10,849 bases of DNA from DASRSS01 sp035656335. GTDB lineage: Bacteria; Actinomycetota; Actinomycetes; Mycobacteriales; Jatrophihabitantaceae. Made by a program: the position numbers and the translations under genes. The DNA is taken from NCBI GenBank assembly GCA_035656335.1, contig DASRSS010000010.1, forward strand, positions 1 through 10,849, given 5' to 3'. Of the stretch, positions 1 to 6,338 are shown piece after piece (the first letter of the stretch is position 1; each line of letters starts with the position of its first letter). The notes under the pieces are model-generated. The model did not search any database. It saw nothing but the letters and a program-made list of their open reading frames with translations, and had not been told where the DNA came from.

Positions 1-715
1 GGATCCGCTCGGCCTCGTCGAGCAGCACGCGGTACGCCTCGACGCTCGGGCCGTGATCGTGACCGAGCCCGTACAGCGCGGTGCGCACCGCGCTGAGCGT
101 GTCCCCGGCCGGCGGCCCGACGCTCGTGCCCGCCGGCCGGCGCGCGGCCGCGGCGAGCTCGCGATAGAGGCCGGCCAGGGCCACGCGCTCCGGGTTGTGC
201 CTGCCGAGCGGCCACGCGGCCAGCGCGAGGACGGTCTGGCCGGCCCCGCCGAGCAGCACCAGCAGCCCGACGTGAATCGATGCGGACGCCGGCAGCGGCG
301 TGTGCCCGAGGACCAGCGCCGCCGCCGTCGCCGCCACGCCCACCTGCGTCGCGCTCGGTCCCCCGGCGACGAGCAGCCCGGCTCCGAAGCCGAGCACGAG
401 CAGCAGCGCGATCGACGCCGCGTCGCTGCGCGAGCCGGCGACGGCCAGCCCGCTGGTGAGCGCGGCTGCGAGCGCTGTGCCGAGCATGCGCAGCAGCCGC
501 AGCCGGTACGGGCCGGGACGGTCGGCGAACGCGGTCTGCAGCGCGCCGATCGTCGACGGCAGGCCGAACGTGACGTTCCCCAGCAGCGCCCCGACGACCA
601 GCGGCAGCGCGACGCCCGCCGCGTTGCGCAGCGACACGACCGGATCGGACTGGGTGCGATCCAGCCGCGCCGCCGTGACGAGCAGGTCGACGAGCGCCGA
701 CCTGCGAGACGGCAT
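1..715 (-). CDS. FUSC-like integral membrane protein, N-terminal part (3' end outside window)
   Basis: About 238 residues are visible, beginning MPSRRSALVDLL and running off the low-coordinate edge without a stop. After a basic N-terminus come several hydrophobic helices rich in A, L, V and G (NAAGVALPLVVGALLG, SIALLLVLGFGAGLLVAG, HVGLLVLLGGAGQTVLALAA), then a more polar helical part ending in VEAYRVLLDEAE. A bundle of short helices followed by a cytosolic segment, with the phrase AAGVALPL and a TxxGALQTAF-like stretch, resembles the FUSC/aromatic-acid-exporter class of inner-membrane proteins. That family call is from memory. The ATG has AGGG five bases upstream. An in-frame GTG at 736 with AAGG upstream would add seven residues and is equally possible. 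Substrate unknown. It lies downstream of the transporter operon, separated by 186 bases, so it is probably a separate unit. Confidence 0.62.
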   Translation of the reverse strand, partial: MPSRRSALVDLLVTAARLDRTQSDPVVSLRNAAGVALPLVVGALLGNVTFGLPSTIGALQTAFADRPGPYRLRLLRMLGTALAAALTSGLAVAGSRSDAASIALLLVLGFGAGLLVAGGPSATQVGVAATAAALVLGHTPLPASASIHVGLLVLLGGAGQTVLALAAWPLGRHNPERVALAGLYRELAAAARRPAGTSVGPPAGDTLSAVRTALYGLGHDHGPSVEAYRVLLDEAERI

Positions 716-901
716 AGGTGCCCTGTCGAGCGTCACTCAACCGACCTTAGGGACGACCACGCGATGAGCGCTCGCGCGAAGAGCCCGCCGCCGCGCGAGC
801 GAAGCGAGCTTGCGGCCGAGCGAAGCGAGGAGCGGCGCGCGAGATGGGCCGCCCCGAGCTTGCGAGGGGTCCAGATCGCGCGCCGCGCCCGGCGGAGAAA
901 G
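716..901. repeat. Gene-free, repeat-rich GC stretch between the transporter operon and the membrane protein gene
   Basis: No credible gene is seen here. The core CGAGCGAAGCGAG occurs twice, at 796-808 and 817-829, exactly 21 bases apart. A related CGAGCTTGCGAG lies at 855-866, and GAGCTTGCG occurs at both 806-814 and 856-864. The first copy contains the direct hexamer repeat GCGAGC-GAA-GCGAGC (795-809). Such GCGAGC-rich tracts look like dispersed intergenic repeats of high-GC actinomycetes, but copy number elsewhere in the genome cannot be judged from this window. Confidence 0.6.
832..886 (-). terminator. Possible terminator of the osmoprotectant transporter operon
   Basis: Perfect 11-base inverted repeat: GCGGCGCGCGA at 832-842 and TCGCGCGCCGC at 876-886, enclosing 33 bases that can fold further (CCCC at 852-855 against GGGG at 866-869). 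Read on the minus strand, it begins 15 bases after the TAG of the binding-protein gene. There is no T-run after the stem, so a classical U-tailed terminator is not supported. GC-rich stems without a U-tail are often proposed as terminators in actinomycetes. The low-complexity GC sequence lowers the significance. Confidence 0.4.
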
Positions 902-1861
902 CTAGGCCATCCCGTTGGCTTGCAGGAACGCCTTGGCGACGGCGGCCGGGTTCTTCTGGTCGATCTGCACCGCCTTGTTCATGGTCACGATGGCCTGCGT
1001 AGTCAGCAGCGCGCTCACCTTGTTCAGCGTCTGCTCGAACGCCGGACCCTCCGCCTGCAGCACGCTCTTCTTCACCACCGGCACCACCTGCTGGAAGCCG
1101 AAGATGCCCTTGGTGTCGGTGAGCACCGTGTACTTGCCGCTGGCCAGCTGCCCGTCAGTGGTGAAGATCGCGATCGAGTCGACCTGGTGCTTGTCCAGCG
1201 CGGAGTACTGCAGGCCGATGCTGAGCGGCTTGAACTGGATCTGGTTCAGCCCGTAGGCCTGCTTCATGCCGACGACGCCCTGGTAGCGGGTCTCGTTCTC
1301 CGGCGGCCCGCCGAAGCTGAACTTGCCCAGCTTCGTCAGGTCCTCCATCGTCGTCAGGCCGTGCTGCTGCGCGAAGTCCTTGAGCACCGCGACACCGTCG
1401 GCGTCCTGGAACGGCGTCGGGTCCAGCACCGCGAAGCCGCGCTTGTTCTCCCACTGCGTGGCGCCCTGCAGCGTCTGCTGCGCCGACTGGGGACGGTCCC
1501 CGAGCTTGGCGAGCTCGGTGTAGATCACGCCGGTGTACTCCGGGTACATGTCGATCCTGCCGCTGGTCAGCGCCTTGTCGATCACGGCGGACGCGCCGAT
1601 GTTGCCCTTGAGGTTCACCGTGAACCCCTGTGCGCGCAAGGCTTGCGCGTACAGGTTGCCGAGCAGGTATTCCTCGGCGAAGTTCTTGTCGCCCATGGTG
1701 ATGGCTGGCTTGCCCTTGCCGGGCAAGGGGGTCGCGCTTCCGGTCGGTCCGCTCTGGTTCGACGAACCACCGCCGCTGGAGCCGCACGCGGTCAGCGTCG
1801 CCGTGATTGCCACGGCCACCCCGACGGCGATCGTGCGGATGAACGGCCTGGTGTTCTTCAT
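902..1861 (-). CDS. Osmoprotectant (glycine betaine/carnitine/choline class) ABC importer, substrate-binding lipoprotein (OpuCC/ProX-like)
   Basis: 319 residues. The N-terminus is a lipoprotein signal: basic MKNTRPFIR, a hydrophobic stretch, then lipobox LTAC with lipidated Cys26, followed by a flexible G/S/P-rich linker (27-50). The mature domain has the OpuAC-type type-II binding fold signatures GDKNFAEEY (57-65) and DMYPEYTG (104-111). The family uses aromatic residues of this kind to hold quaternary ammonium groups. It captures the solute outside the membrane and hands it to the two permeases. The ATG overlaps the TGA of the preceding permease gene by one base (TGATG). AAGGGAG lies about nine bases upstream, inside that gene, so the two should be translationally coupled. 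It is the last gene of the operon. The exact ligand cannot be read from the sequence. Confidence 0.93.
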   Translation of the reverse strand: MKNTRPFIRTIAVGVAVAITATLTACGSSGGGSSNQSGPTGSATPLPGKGKPAITMGDKNFAEEYLLGNLYAQALRAQGFTVNLKGNIGASAVIDKALTSGRIDMYPEYTGVIYTELAKLGDRPQSAQQTLQGATQWENKRGFAVLDPTPFQDADGVAVLKDFAQQHGLTTMEDLTKLGKFSFGGPPENETRYQGVVGMKQAYGLNQIQFKPLSIGLQYSALDKHQVDSIAIFTTDGQLASGKYTVLTDTKGIFGFQQVVPVVKKSVLQAEGPAFEQTLNKVSALLTTQAIVTMNKAVQIDQKNPAAVAKAFLQANGMA

Positions 1862-2622
1862 CAGGTTCTGCTCCCTTGATCGACCAAATCGGACTGCTCT
1901 TCTTGCGTAACCCCACCCTCGGTGAGGACGACCGTGGCCCGCCGCCGGGTAAAGCCGGATCGCGTCGACGACCGCGTGGCGCGCATGCCCGCCGGGGTCA
2001 CCGCACGCTCGAGCCCGACGAACAGCAACTGGACCGCGAACGTCAGCACGATCAGCACGTAACAGGCGGCGATGATCCCGTCCAGGCCGTAGGACTCGCG
2101 GTTGTTGATGACCGCACCGAGTCCGCCGCCGCCGAAGATGCCGCCCAGCGTGGCAGTAGCGACGACGAACACGGCGGACGTGCGGATGCCGGCGAAGATC
2201 AGCGGCAGCGCCTGCGGCAGCTCCACCTTCGTCAGCACCTGCAGCGGCCGCAGCCCGATGCCCTTCGCGGCGTCGACCGTGTCGGGATCGACCTGGTCGA
2301 CCGCGACGTACGCGTTGGTGAGGATCGGCGGGACGGCCAGCACGACGAGCGCGATGATCACGTCCAGCTTGCCGACGCCGACGTAGGGCAGGCCGATCGC
2401 GAGCACGGCCAGGCTGGGCAGCGCGCGCCCGACGTTCGAGATGTTGATCGCGAGGAACGAGAAGCGGTGCAGGTGCCCGAGCAGCACGCCCAGCGGCCCG
2501 CCCAGCAGGATCGCAATCGCGACCGACTCGGCGGAGATCTCCAGGTGCACCTTGACCTGGTCCAGCAGCAGGTCACCGTGGTGCTCGATGAACGAGAACG
2601 CCTCGACGAAGCTGTTGCTCAC
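1861..2622 (-). CDS. Osmoprotectant ABC importer, second permease (OpuCD/ProZ-like)
   Basis: 253 residues, a usual length for this permease family. It has about five or six hydrophobic segments and the cytoplasmic EAA loop that docks on the ATPase, DAAKGIGLRPLQVL and onward (about 117-146), with the family phrases NVGRALPSLAVLA (63-75) and TLGGIFGGGGLG (158-169). The polar C-terminal tail after residue 215 (R/T/S-rich, then E/Q-rich) is not part of the transport core. Its end encodes the ribosome binding site of the next gene. The start is GTG, three bases after the TGA of the first permease, with GAGGGG about ten bases upstream. Together with the first permease it should form a heterodimeric membrane channel. 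Confidence 0.92.
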   Translation of the reverse strand: MSNSFVEAFSFIEHHGDLLLDQVKVHLEISAESVAIAILLGGPLGVLLGHLHRFSFLAINISNVGRALPSLAVLAIGLPYVGVGKLDVIIALVVLAVPPILTNAYVAVDQVDPDTVDAAKGIGLRPLQVLTKVELPQALPLIFAGIRTSAVFVVATATLGGIFGGGGLGAVINNRESYGLDGIIAACYVLIVLTFAVQLLFVGLERAVTPAGMRATRSSTRSGFTRRRATVVLTEGGVTQEEQSDLVDQGSRT

Positions 2623-2625
2623 GGC

Positions 2626-3363
2626 TCACACCCCTCGCCGCGCCGCTGCCCACGGCGTGAGGATGCGTTGCAGCACGACGAACAGGCCGTCGGCCACGAG
2701 CGCCAGCGCGATGCACATGACACCGGCGCCGATGAACTTCGTGTTGAAGCCGCCGCTCGCGATCGCGTCGAAGATCGGTTTACCGAGGCCGGTCGGCATG
2801 ATGTACGCGGCGACGGTGGCCAGCGAGATGATCGTGACGACGGCGACGCGCAGGCCGGCGATGATGGTCGGCAGCGCGAGCGGCAACTCGACGCGGATCA
2901 GGGTCTGCCGCGAGGTGAGGCCGATGCCATGCGCGGCGTCCAGCACCTCCGGCGAGATCGACGACAGCCCGGCGAGGATGTTCGTGAACAGGATCAACAG
3001 CGTGTAGGACACCAGCGCGATCTCGACGGTGTACCAGTTGATGCCGGTGATCGACACGAGGATCTCGAACGCGGCGAGCGACGGGATCGTGTACAGCAGA
3101 CTGCCCAGGAGCGTCACCGGCGTGACCATCCAGCGCGCGCGATGGGCCGTGATCGCCAGCGTGAAGGCGATGACGAAGCCGATGCCGACCGCGATCGCGG
3201 TCAGCTCGATGTGCTGGATCAATGCCGGTTCGAACGTCGATCCCCAGTTGCTGCGGAACCAGTCCCAACAGAACGTCTTGTTGTCCAGCACGCAGCTGGA
3301 CGTCTTTCCGAAATTCGGAATCACCGGTCCGCCGGAATCGGCGGCCGGGGCCAGGAAATACAT
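2626..3363 (-). CDS. Osmoprotectant ABC importer, first permease (OpuCB/ProW-like)
   Basis: 245 residues starting MYFLAPAADSGG. The ATG overlaps the TGA of the ATPase gene by one base (TGATG). I see no convincing Shine-Dalgarno, so initiation probably depends on termination of the upstream gene. A polar, probably extracytoplasmic N-terminal segment carries two cysteines (Cys24, Cys32) that could form a disulfide. Membrane helices begin near residue 50. The EAA-type ATPase-docking loop is LDAAHGIGLTSRQTLIRVEL (141-160), followed by LPTIIAGLRVAVV. IPSLAAFEIL (93-102) is the other typical phrase. The frame stays open upstream as far as 4260, but that extension is antisense-like low-complexity R/A/D sequence overlapping the ATPase, so the start at 3363 is preferred. 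Confidence 0.92.
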   Translation of the reverse strand: MYFLAPAADSGGPVIPNFGKTSSCVLDNKTFCWDWFRSNWGSTFEPALIQHIELTAIAVGIGFVIAFTLAITAHRARWMVTPVTLLGSLLYTIPSLAAFEILVSITGINWYTVEIALVSYTLLILFTNILAGLSSISPEVLDAAHGIGLTSRQTLIRVELPLALPTIIAGLRVAVVTIISLATVAAYIMPTGLGKPIFDAIASGGFNTKFIGAGVMCIALALVADGLFVVLQRILTPWAAARRGV

Positions 3364-4406
3364 CAGACCGAAACCGCCATGTCGCCCGTCGGGCGGTGAT
3401 GAATTGCCTGATTGATCAATTCGATGGACACGTAGCCGAGATCGCCGCCGTCGGCGTCGACGACCCGCAGCGGGCGCAGCGAGTCGGCCATCATGATCGA
3501 CAGCGCGTCCCGCAGCGTGGTCGTGCTGCTGACGGTCTCGCGGTCGGTCGCGGACGCGGTATCGGCCGGCGGCGTTTGATCGAGCTCGATCTCCCCCACC
3601 GTGGTCAGCGCCATCCGCTTCAGCCCGCGGTCGGCGCCCACGAACTGGGCGACGAACTCGTCGGCCGGCTCGGCCAGGATGCGCTCCGGAGTGTCGAACT
3701 GCACCAGCTCGCCGCCGTCGCGCAGGATCGCGATCCGGTCGCCCATCTTGATCGCCTCGTCGATGTCGTGCGTGACGAACACGACCGTCTTGCGCAGCTC
3801 GCCCTGCAGCCGCAGGAACTCGTTCTGCAGCCGCTCGCGGTTGATCGGGTCGATCGCTCCGAACGGCTCGTCCATCAGCATCAGCGGCGGATCCGCCGCG
3901 AGGGCGCGCGCCACGCCGACGCGCTGGCGCTGGCCACCTGACAGCTGGCTCGGGAACCGGCTGCCCATCTCCTGCGGCAGGCCGATCAGCTCGAGCAACT
4001 CGGCACCGCGCTGCGCGATGCGCTTGCGGTCCCAGCCGAGCAACCGCGGCACCATCGTGATGTTGTTCAGGATGTTGACGTGTGGGAACAGGCCGATCTG
4101 CTGGATGACGTAGCCGATCTCGCGGCGCAGTTGCGCGGGCTGCCGGTCGGCGATGCTGGCGCCGTCGATGAGGATGTCGCCGCCGGTCAGGTCGATCATC
4201 CGGTTGACCAGGCGCATCGCGGTCGTCTTGCCGCAGCCGGACGGCCCGACCAGGACGCACACCTCGCCCGCGGGCACCGTGAACGACAGGTCCTTGATCG
4301 CCGGGGTGGCACTGCCCGGGTAATGCTTGCTGACGTTCCGGAATTCCAGCGGCGCCGCGGACATCCGCGAACCCGCTTGCGCGGCGGCTGTCTCGGTCTT
4401 CGTCAT
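3363..4406 (-). CDS. Osmoprotectant ABC importer, ATP-binding subunit with a short CBS-type C-terminus (OpuCA/ProV-like)
   Basis: 347 residues. A complete ABC ATPase domain is visible: Walker A GPSGCGKTT (54-62), Q-loop around Q102-Q103, signature LSGGQ (155-159), Walker B LMLMDEP (175-181) and the switch histidine in VTHD (211-214). After residue 260 comes a regulatory tail with one CBS-like unit (TLRDALSIMMADSLRPLRVVDADGG region, about 297-335), ending in IHHRPTGDMAVSV. Characterised OpuCA-type subunits are somewhat longer and carry two CBS units, so the tail here looks reduced. The ATPase drives solute uptake and is the first gene of the operon. The ATG at 4406 has only a weak upstream AAGG. 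A second ATG at codon 15, just before the conserved LEFRNVSKHY, is a possible alternative start. Confidence 0.94.
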   Translation of the reverse strand: MTKTETAAAQAGSRMSAAPLEFRNVSKHYPGSATPAIKDLSFTVPAGEVCVLVGPSGCGKTTAMRLVNRMIDLTGGDILIDGASIADRQPAQLRREIGYVIQQIGLFPHVNILNNITMVPRLLGWDRKRIAQRGAELLELIGLPQEMGSRFPSQLSGGQRQRVGVARALAADPPLMLMDEPFGAIDPINRERLQNEFLRLQGELRKTVVFVTHDIDEAIKMGDRIAILRDGGELVQFDTPERILAEPADEFVAQFVGADRGLKRMALTTVGEIELDQTPPADTASATDRETVSSTTTLRDALSIMMADSLRPLRVVDADGGDLGYVSIELINQAIHHRPTGDMAVSV

Positions 4407-4587
4407 GTTGGAAAAATCCCGCCTTGTCGAATACAGAGCCCGACCATTGTAGCGAGGAGTCCGTTTTGCCCGACTAATCCGGTGCTAAATCGGGCATATC
4501 GCAGGGGATCTCAGTTTGGCGGAATATTGTCAAATCGGCAATCGGGAAGGGTGGAATCCGGCACGCCGTTGCCCGCCCGGCCTTTGG
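4407..4587 (-). other. Intergenic region between rlmN and the transporter operon
   Basis: This 181-base gap is noticeably more AT-rich than its surroundings, as expected for a promoter region. Besides the sites described at 4438-4495 there is an isolated TTGACA at 4533-4528 on the minus strand, without a matching -10 at 16-19 bases. No convincing hairpin terminator for rlmN is seen. No small gene is supported here. Confidence 0.55.
4438..4495 (-). promoter_or_regulatory. Upstream region of the osmoprotectant operon: TACAAT box and repeated GCCCGA half-sites
   Basis: On the minus strand a good -10 box, TACAAT, lies at 4451-4446, about 40 bases before the ATPase ATG. No TTGACA-like -35 is found at 16-19 bases. 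Flanking it are three copies of the same half-site: GTCGGGC at 4444-4438 and 4474-4468 (30 bases apart, near three helical turns) and the inverted GCCCGAT at 4495-4489. The last two form a 6-base inverted repeat (4468-4473/4490-4495) just upstream of the box. This placement fits an operator. The regulator is unknown. Confidence 0.4.
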
Positions 4588-5709
4588 TCAGCCGGACGCG
4601 GCCAGTTGGCCGCACGCTCCGTCGATCTCGCGGCCGCGGGTGTCGCGCACCGTGACCGGCACGCCGCGGGCCTGCAGCCGGCGCACGAACTCGCGCTCGA
4701 CCGGCTTCGGGGACGCGTCCCACTGCGAGCCGGGCGTCGGGTTGAGCGGGATGAGATTCACGTGCGCGAGCCTCGGCGCGAGCAGGTCACCGAGCAGCTC
4801 CGCACGCTCCGGCTGGTCGTTGACGTCGCGGATCATGGCGTACTCGATCGAGTAGCGACGGCCGGTGCGCTCGGCGTAACCGTCCGCCGCGGCGAGCACC
4901 TCGGCGACCTTCCAGCGCGTGTTCACCGGAACCAGCGTGTCCCGCAGTTCGTCGTCCGGCGCGTGCAACGACACCGCCAGCGTCACGTCGAGGTCCTCCG
5001 CGGCCAGCCGGTTGATGGCGGGAACCAGCCCGACCGTCGACACCGTGATCGAGCGACGGGACAGGCCCAGGCCCGCGGGCGCCGGATCAATCAGCCGGTG
5101 CAGCGCGGCGATCACCCGGTTGTAGTTGGCCAATGGCTCGCCCATGCCCATGAACACCACGTTGGACAGCCGGCCGACGCCGCCGGCGACCTCGCCGCGG
5201 GCGAGCGCGCGGGCCGCGGCCGCGACCTGGTCGACGATCTCGCCGGTGGACAGGTTGCGCTTCAACCCGCCCTGACCGGTGGCGCAGAACGGGCAGGCCA
5301 TGCCGCAGCCGGCCTGGCTCGAGATGCAGACCGTGGCCCGGTCCGGGTAGCGCATCAGCACGCTCTCGACCAGCGTGCCGTCGTGCAGCCGCCACAGCGT
5401 CTTGCGCGTGGTGCCGGCGTCCGTCTCGACGTGCCGCACCTTGGTGAGCAGCGGCGGGAACAGCGCGCCGGCCACCTGCTCGCGCACGGCGGCGGGCAGG
5501 TCGCTCATCGCCGCCGGGTCGTTCTCCAGCCGGCCGAAGTAGTGCCGGCTCAGCTGGTCGGCGCGGAACGCTGGCAGGCCGAGGTCGGCCACCGCGGCGC
5601 GCCGGCCCGCCTCGTCCAGGTCGGCGAGGTGACGGGGCGGCAGGCCGCGCTTGGGCGCGTCGAAGACGAGGGGCAGGGAGGTCATGACGACATCCATTGT
5701 CCCAGACAT
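4588..5709 (-). CDS. rlmN: RlmN, dual-specificity 23S rRNA A2503 / tRNA A37 C2-methyltransferase
   Basis: 373 residues. It is a radical-SAM enzyme that adds a methyl group to C2 of A2503 in 23S rRNA and, by family knowledge, to A37 of some tRNAs. The 4Fe-4S cluster motif is C135-x3-C139-x2-C142 (GCGMACPFCATGQ). The catalytic cysteine pair of the family corresponds to C128 (VCISSQAG) and C366 near the C-terminus (DGACGQLA). GMGEPLANYN (188-197) is the SAM-contact motif. The N-terminal part LPPRHLADL... matches mycobacterial RlmN as I remember it. The start is uncertain: ATG at 5709 has AAGG upstream, but in-frame ATGs at codon 5 (5697) and codon 9 (5685, MTSLPLVFD) fit homologues well too. It is separated from the upstream kinase gene by 73 structured bases. 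Confidence 0.95.
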   Translation of the reverse strand: MSGTMDVVMTSLPLVFDAPKRGLPPRHLADLDEAGRRAAVADLGLPAFRADQLSRHYFGRLENDPAAMSDLPAAVREQVAGALFPPLLTKVRHVETDAGTTRKTLWRLHDGTLVESVLMRYPDRATVCISSQAGCGMACPFCATGQGGLKRNLSTGEIVDQVAAAARALARGEVAGGVGRLSNVVFMGMGEPLANYNRVIAALHRLIDPAPAGLGLSRRSITVSTVGLVPAINRLAAEDLDVTLAVSLHAPDDELRDTLVPVNTRWKVAEVLAAADGYAERTGRRYSIEYAMIRDVNDQPERAELLGDLLAPRLAHVNLIPLNPTPGSQWDASPKPVEREFVRRLQARGVPVTVRDTRGREIDGACGQLAASG

Positions 5710-5775
5710 TTGCGGCCGCCTTCCCCCACGCTCCGACCGGCTTCACGCCGCAAATCTGGTCGGGTCGTGGGGAAG
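5708..5775 (-). promoter_or_regulatory. Structured leader with two competing stems in front of rlmN
   Basis: Between the kinase stop and the rlmN start, two strong pairings overlap. Stem 1: CTTCCCCACG (5775-5766) and CCGACC (5763-5758) pair with GGTCGG (5738-5733) and CGTGGGGGAAG (5730-5720). This gives 16 base pairs with a 2x2 internal loop, one bulged G and a 19-base loop. Stem 2: ATTTGCGGC (5755-5747, in the loop of stem 1) is perfectly complementary to GCCGCAAAT (5716-5708), which runs into the ATG. The linker after stem 1 is only three bases, so both stems probably cannot coexist fully. Stem 1 covers the purine-rich ribosome binding site, and stem 2 covers the start codon of the longest form of RlmN. 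It could be a translational switch, or stem 1 may simply terminate the upstream transcript (no U-run). Confidence 0.5.
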
Positions 5776-5782
5776 CGGGACC

Positions 5783-6310
5783 TCACGTGCCCGGGACGAT
5801 CAGGTCTACCCGTTCCTGCGGGCGCTCGCGCGCGATATAGGCCTCCTCGGACGGCATCCAGTCGTCCAGCCACCGCGTCAGCATCGCCTCGCCGTCGCGT
5901 TCGCGCGCGCGGGCGAGGCGCACCTCGCGCGGCGCGTCCACCCAGATCGTGAGCGTCCACGGCACGCGCACCTCGCGCCGGGTCGAGGACACGCCTTCGA
6001 CGATCACGATGCCGCCCGGCGGGATGTCGTGCCACTCGGCGCCGGTGTCGGTGTCCCAGTCCCAGCGCTGGTACCGCGCGGGACGGCCGTCCAGCAGCGG
6101 ACGGACCACCTGCGCGTCGAACCGCTCCCAGTCCCACTCCGCGATGCGTGGGCCGGAGAAGTCGTCCACGTGCACGACCACGCTGCCGGGAAGCGCGTGC
6201 GCGAGCCGAGCCGCGAGCGTGGTCTTGCCGGACGCGCCGCAGCCGTCGATACCGATCCAGGCGGTTCGTCCGCGCGCCCCCACCTGATCTTGATGGCTAT
6301 GCGTGGTCAT
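5783..6310 (-). CDS. P-loop kinase of the uridine kinase-like family
   Basis: 175 residues. It has a Walker A motif, DGCGASGKTT (22-31), then VVVHVDDFSGP (44-54), where the Asp pair resembles the acceptor-nucleoside site of uridine kinase-type proteins. A Walker-B-like IVIVEGVSS (101-109) and an R-rich lid region RLARARERDG (131-140) follow. It is a short soluble protein with no signal or membrane segment. This group is usually annotated uridine kinase, but its real substrate is often untested. Phosphoribulokinase- or CoaE-like activity cannot be excluded. It begins 28 bases after the cdsA stop. The ATG has no clear Shine-Dalgarno and sits in the loop of a 10-base inverted repeat. No in-frame start exists further upstream before a stop. 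Confidence 0.8.
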   Translation of the reverse strand: MTTHSHQDQVGARGRTAWIGIDGCGASGKTTLAARLAHALPGSVVVHVDDFSGPRIAEWDWERFDAQVVRPLLDGRPARYQRWDWDTDTGAEWHDIPPGGIVIVEGVSSTRREVRVPWTLTIWVDAPREVRLARARERDGEAMLTRWLDDWMPSEEAYIARERPQERVDLIVPGT

Positions 6311-6333
6311 GGCTGCGCGGGCGCATCAAGATC
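6286..6333 (-). repeat. Perfect 10-base inverted repeat around the kinase start codon
   Basis: GATCTTGATG (6286-6295) and CATCAAGATC (6324-6333) are exact reverse complements separated by 28 bases. Read on the minus strand, the left arm lies just after the cdsA stop, the kinase ATG (6310-6308) falls in the loop, and the right arm is inside codons 6-9 of the kinase. The arms are far less GC-rich than the surroundings. It could act as a cdsA 3' hairpin, limit kinase translation, or serve as a DNA operator. Confidence 0.5.
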
Positions 6334-6338
6334 GCGGG

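Noticed and set aside
1..6. GGATCC at the very first bases
   Set aside because: It may reflect a BamHI cloning end or coincidence. It carries no biological meaning by itself.
53..1879. 608-codon open frame on the plus strand
   Set aside because: It is antisense to the membrane protein and the binding-protein gene. Its product is low-complexity R/A/D/H/Q sequence with no recognisable domain, as expected from high GC. The same applies to long plus frames at 1876-3399, 4516-5952, 7304-9235 and 9431-10624.
2626..4260. Long N-terminal extension of the first permease (544 codons)
   Set aside because: The extension overlaps the well-supported ATPase gene out of frame and has no family similarity. 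The TGATG start at 3363 explains the gene.
4501..4533. TTGACA at 4533-4528 as a -35 box
   Set aside because: No -10-like hexamer lies 16-19 bases downstream on the minus strand. GATATG is 27 bases away.
4540..4587. Rho-independent terminator after rlmN
   Set aside because: Only 4-base GC pairings can be formed and there is no T-run.
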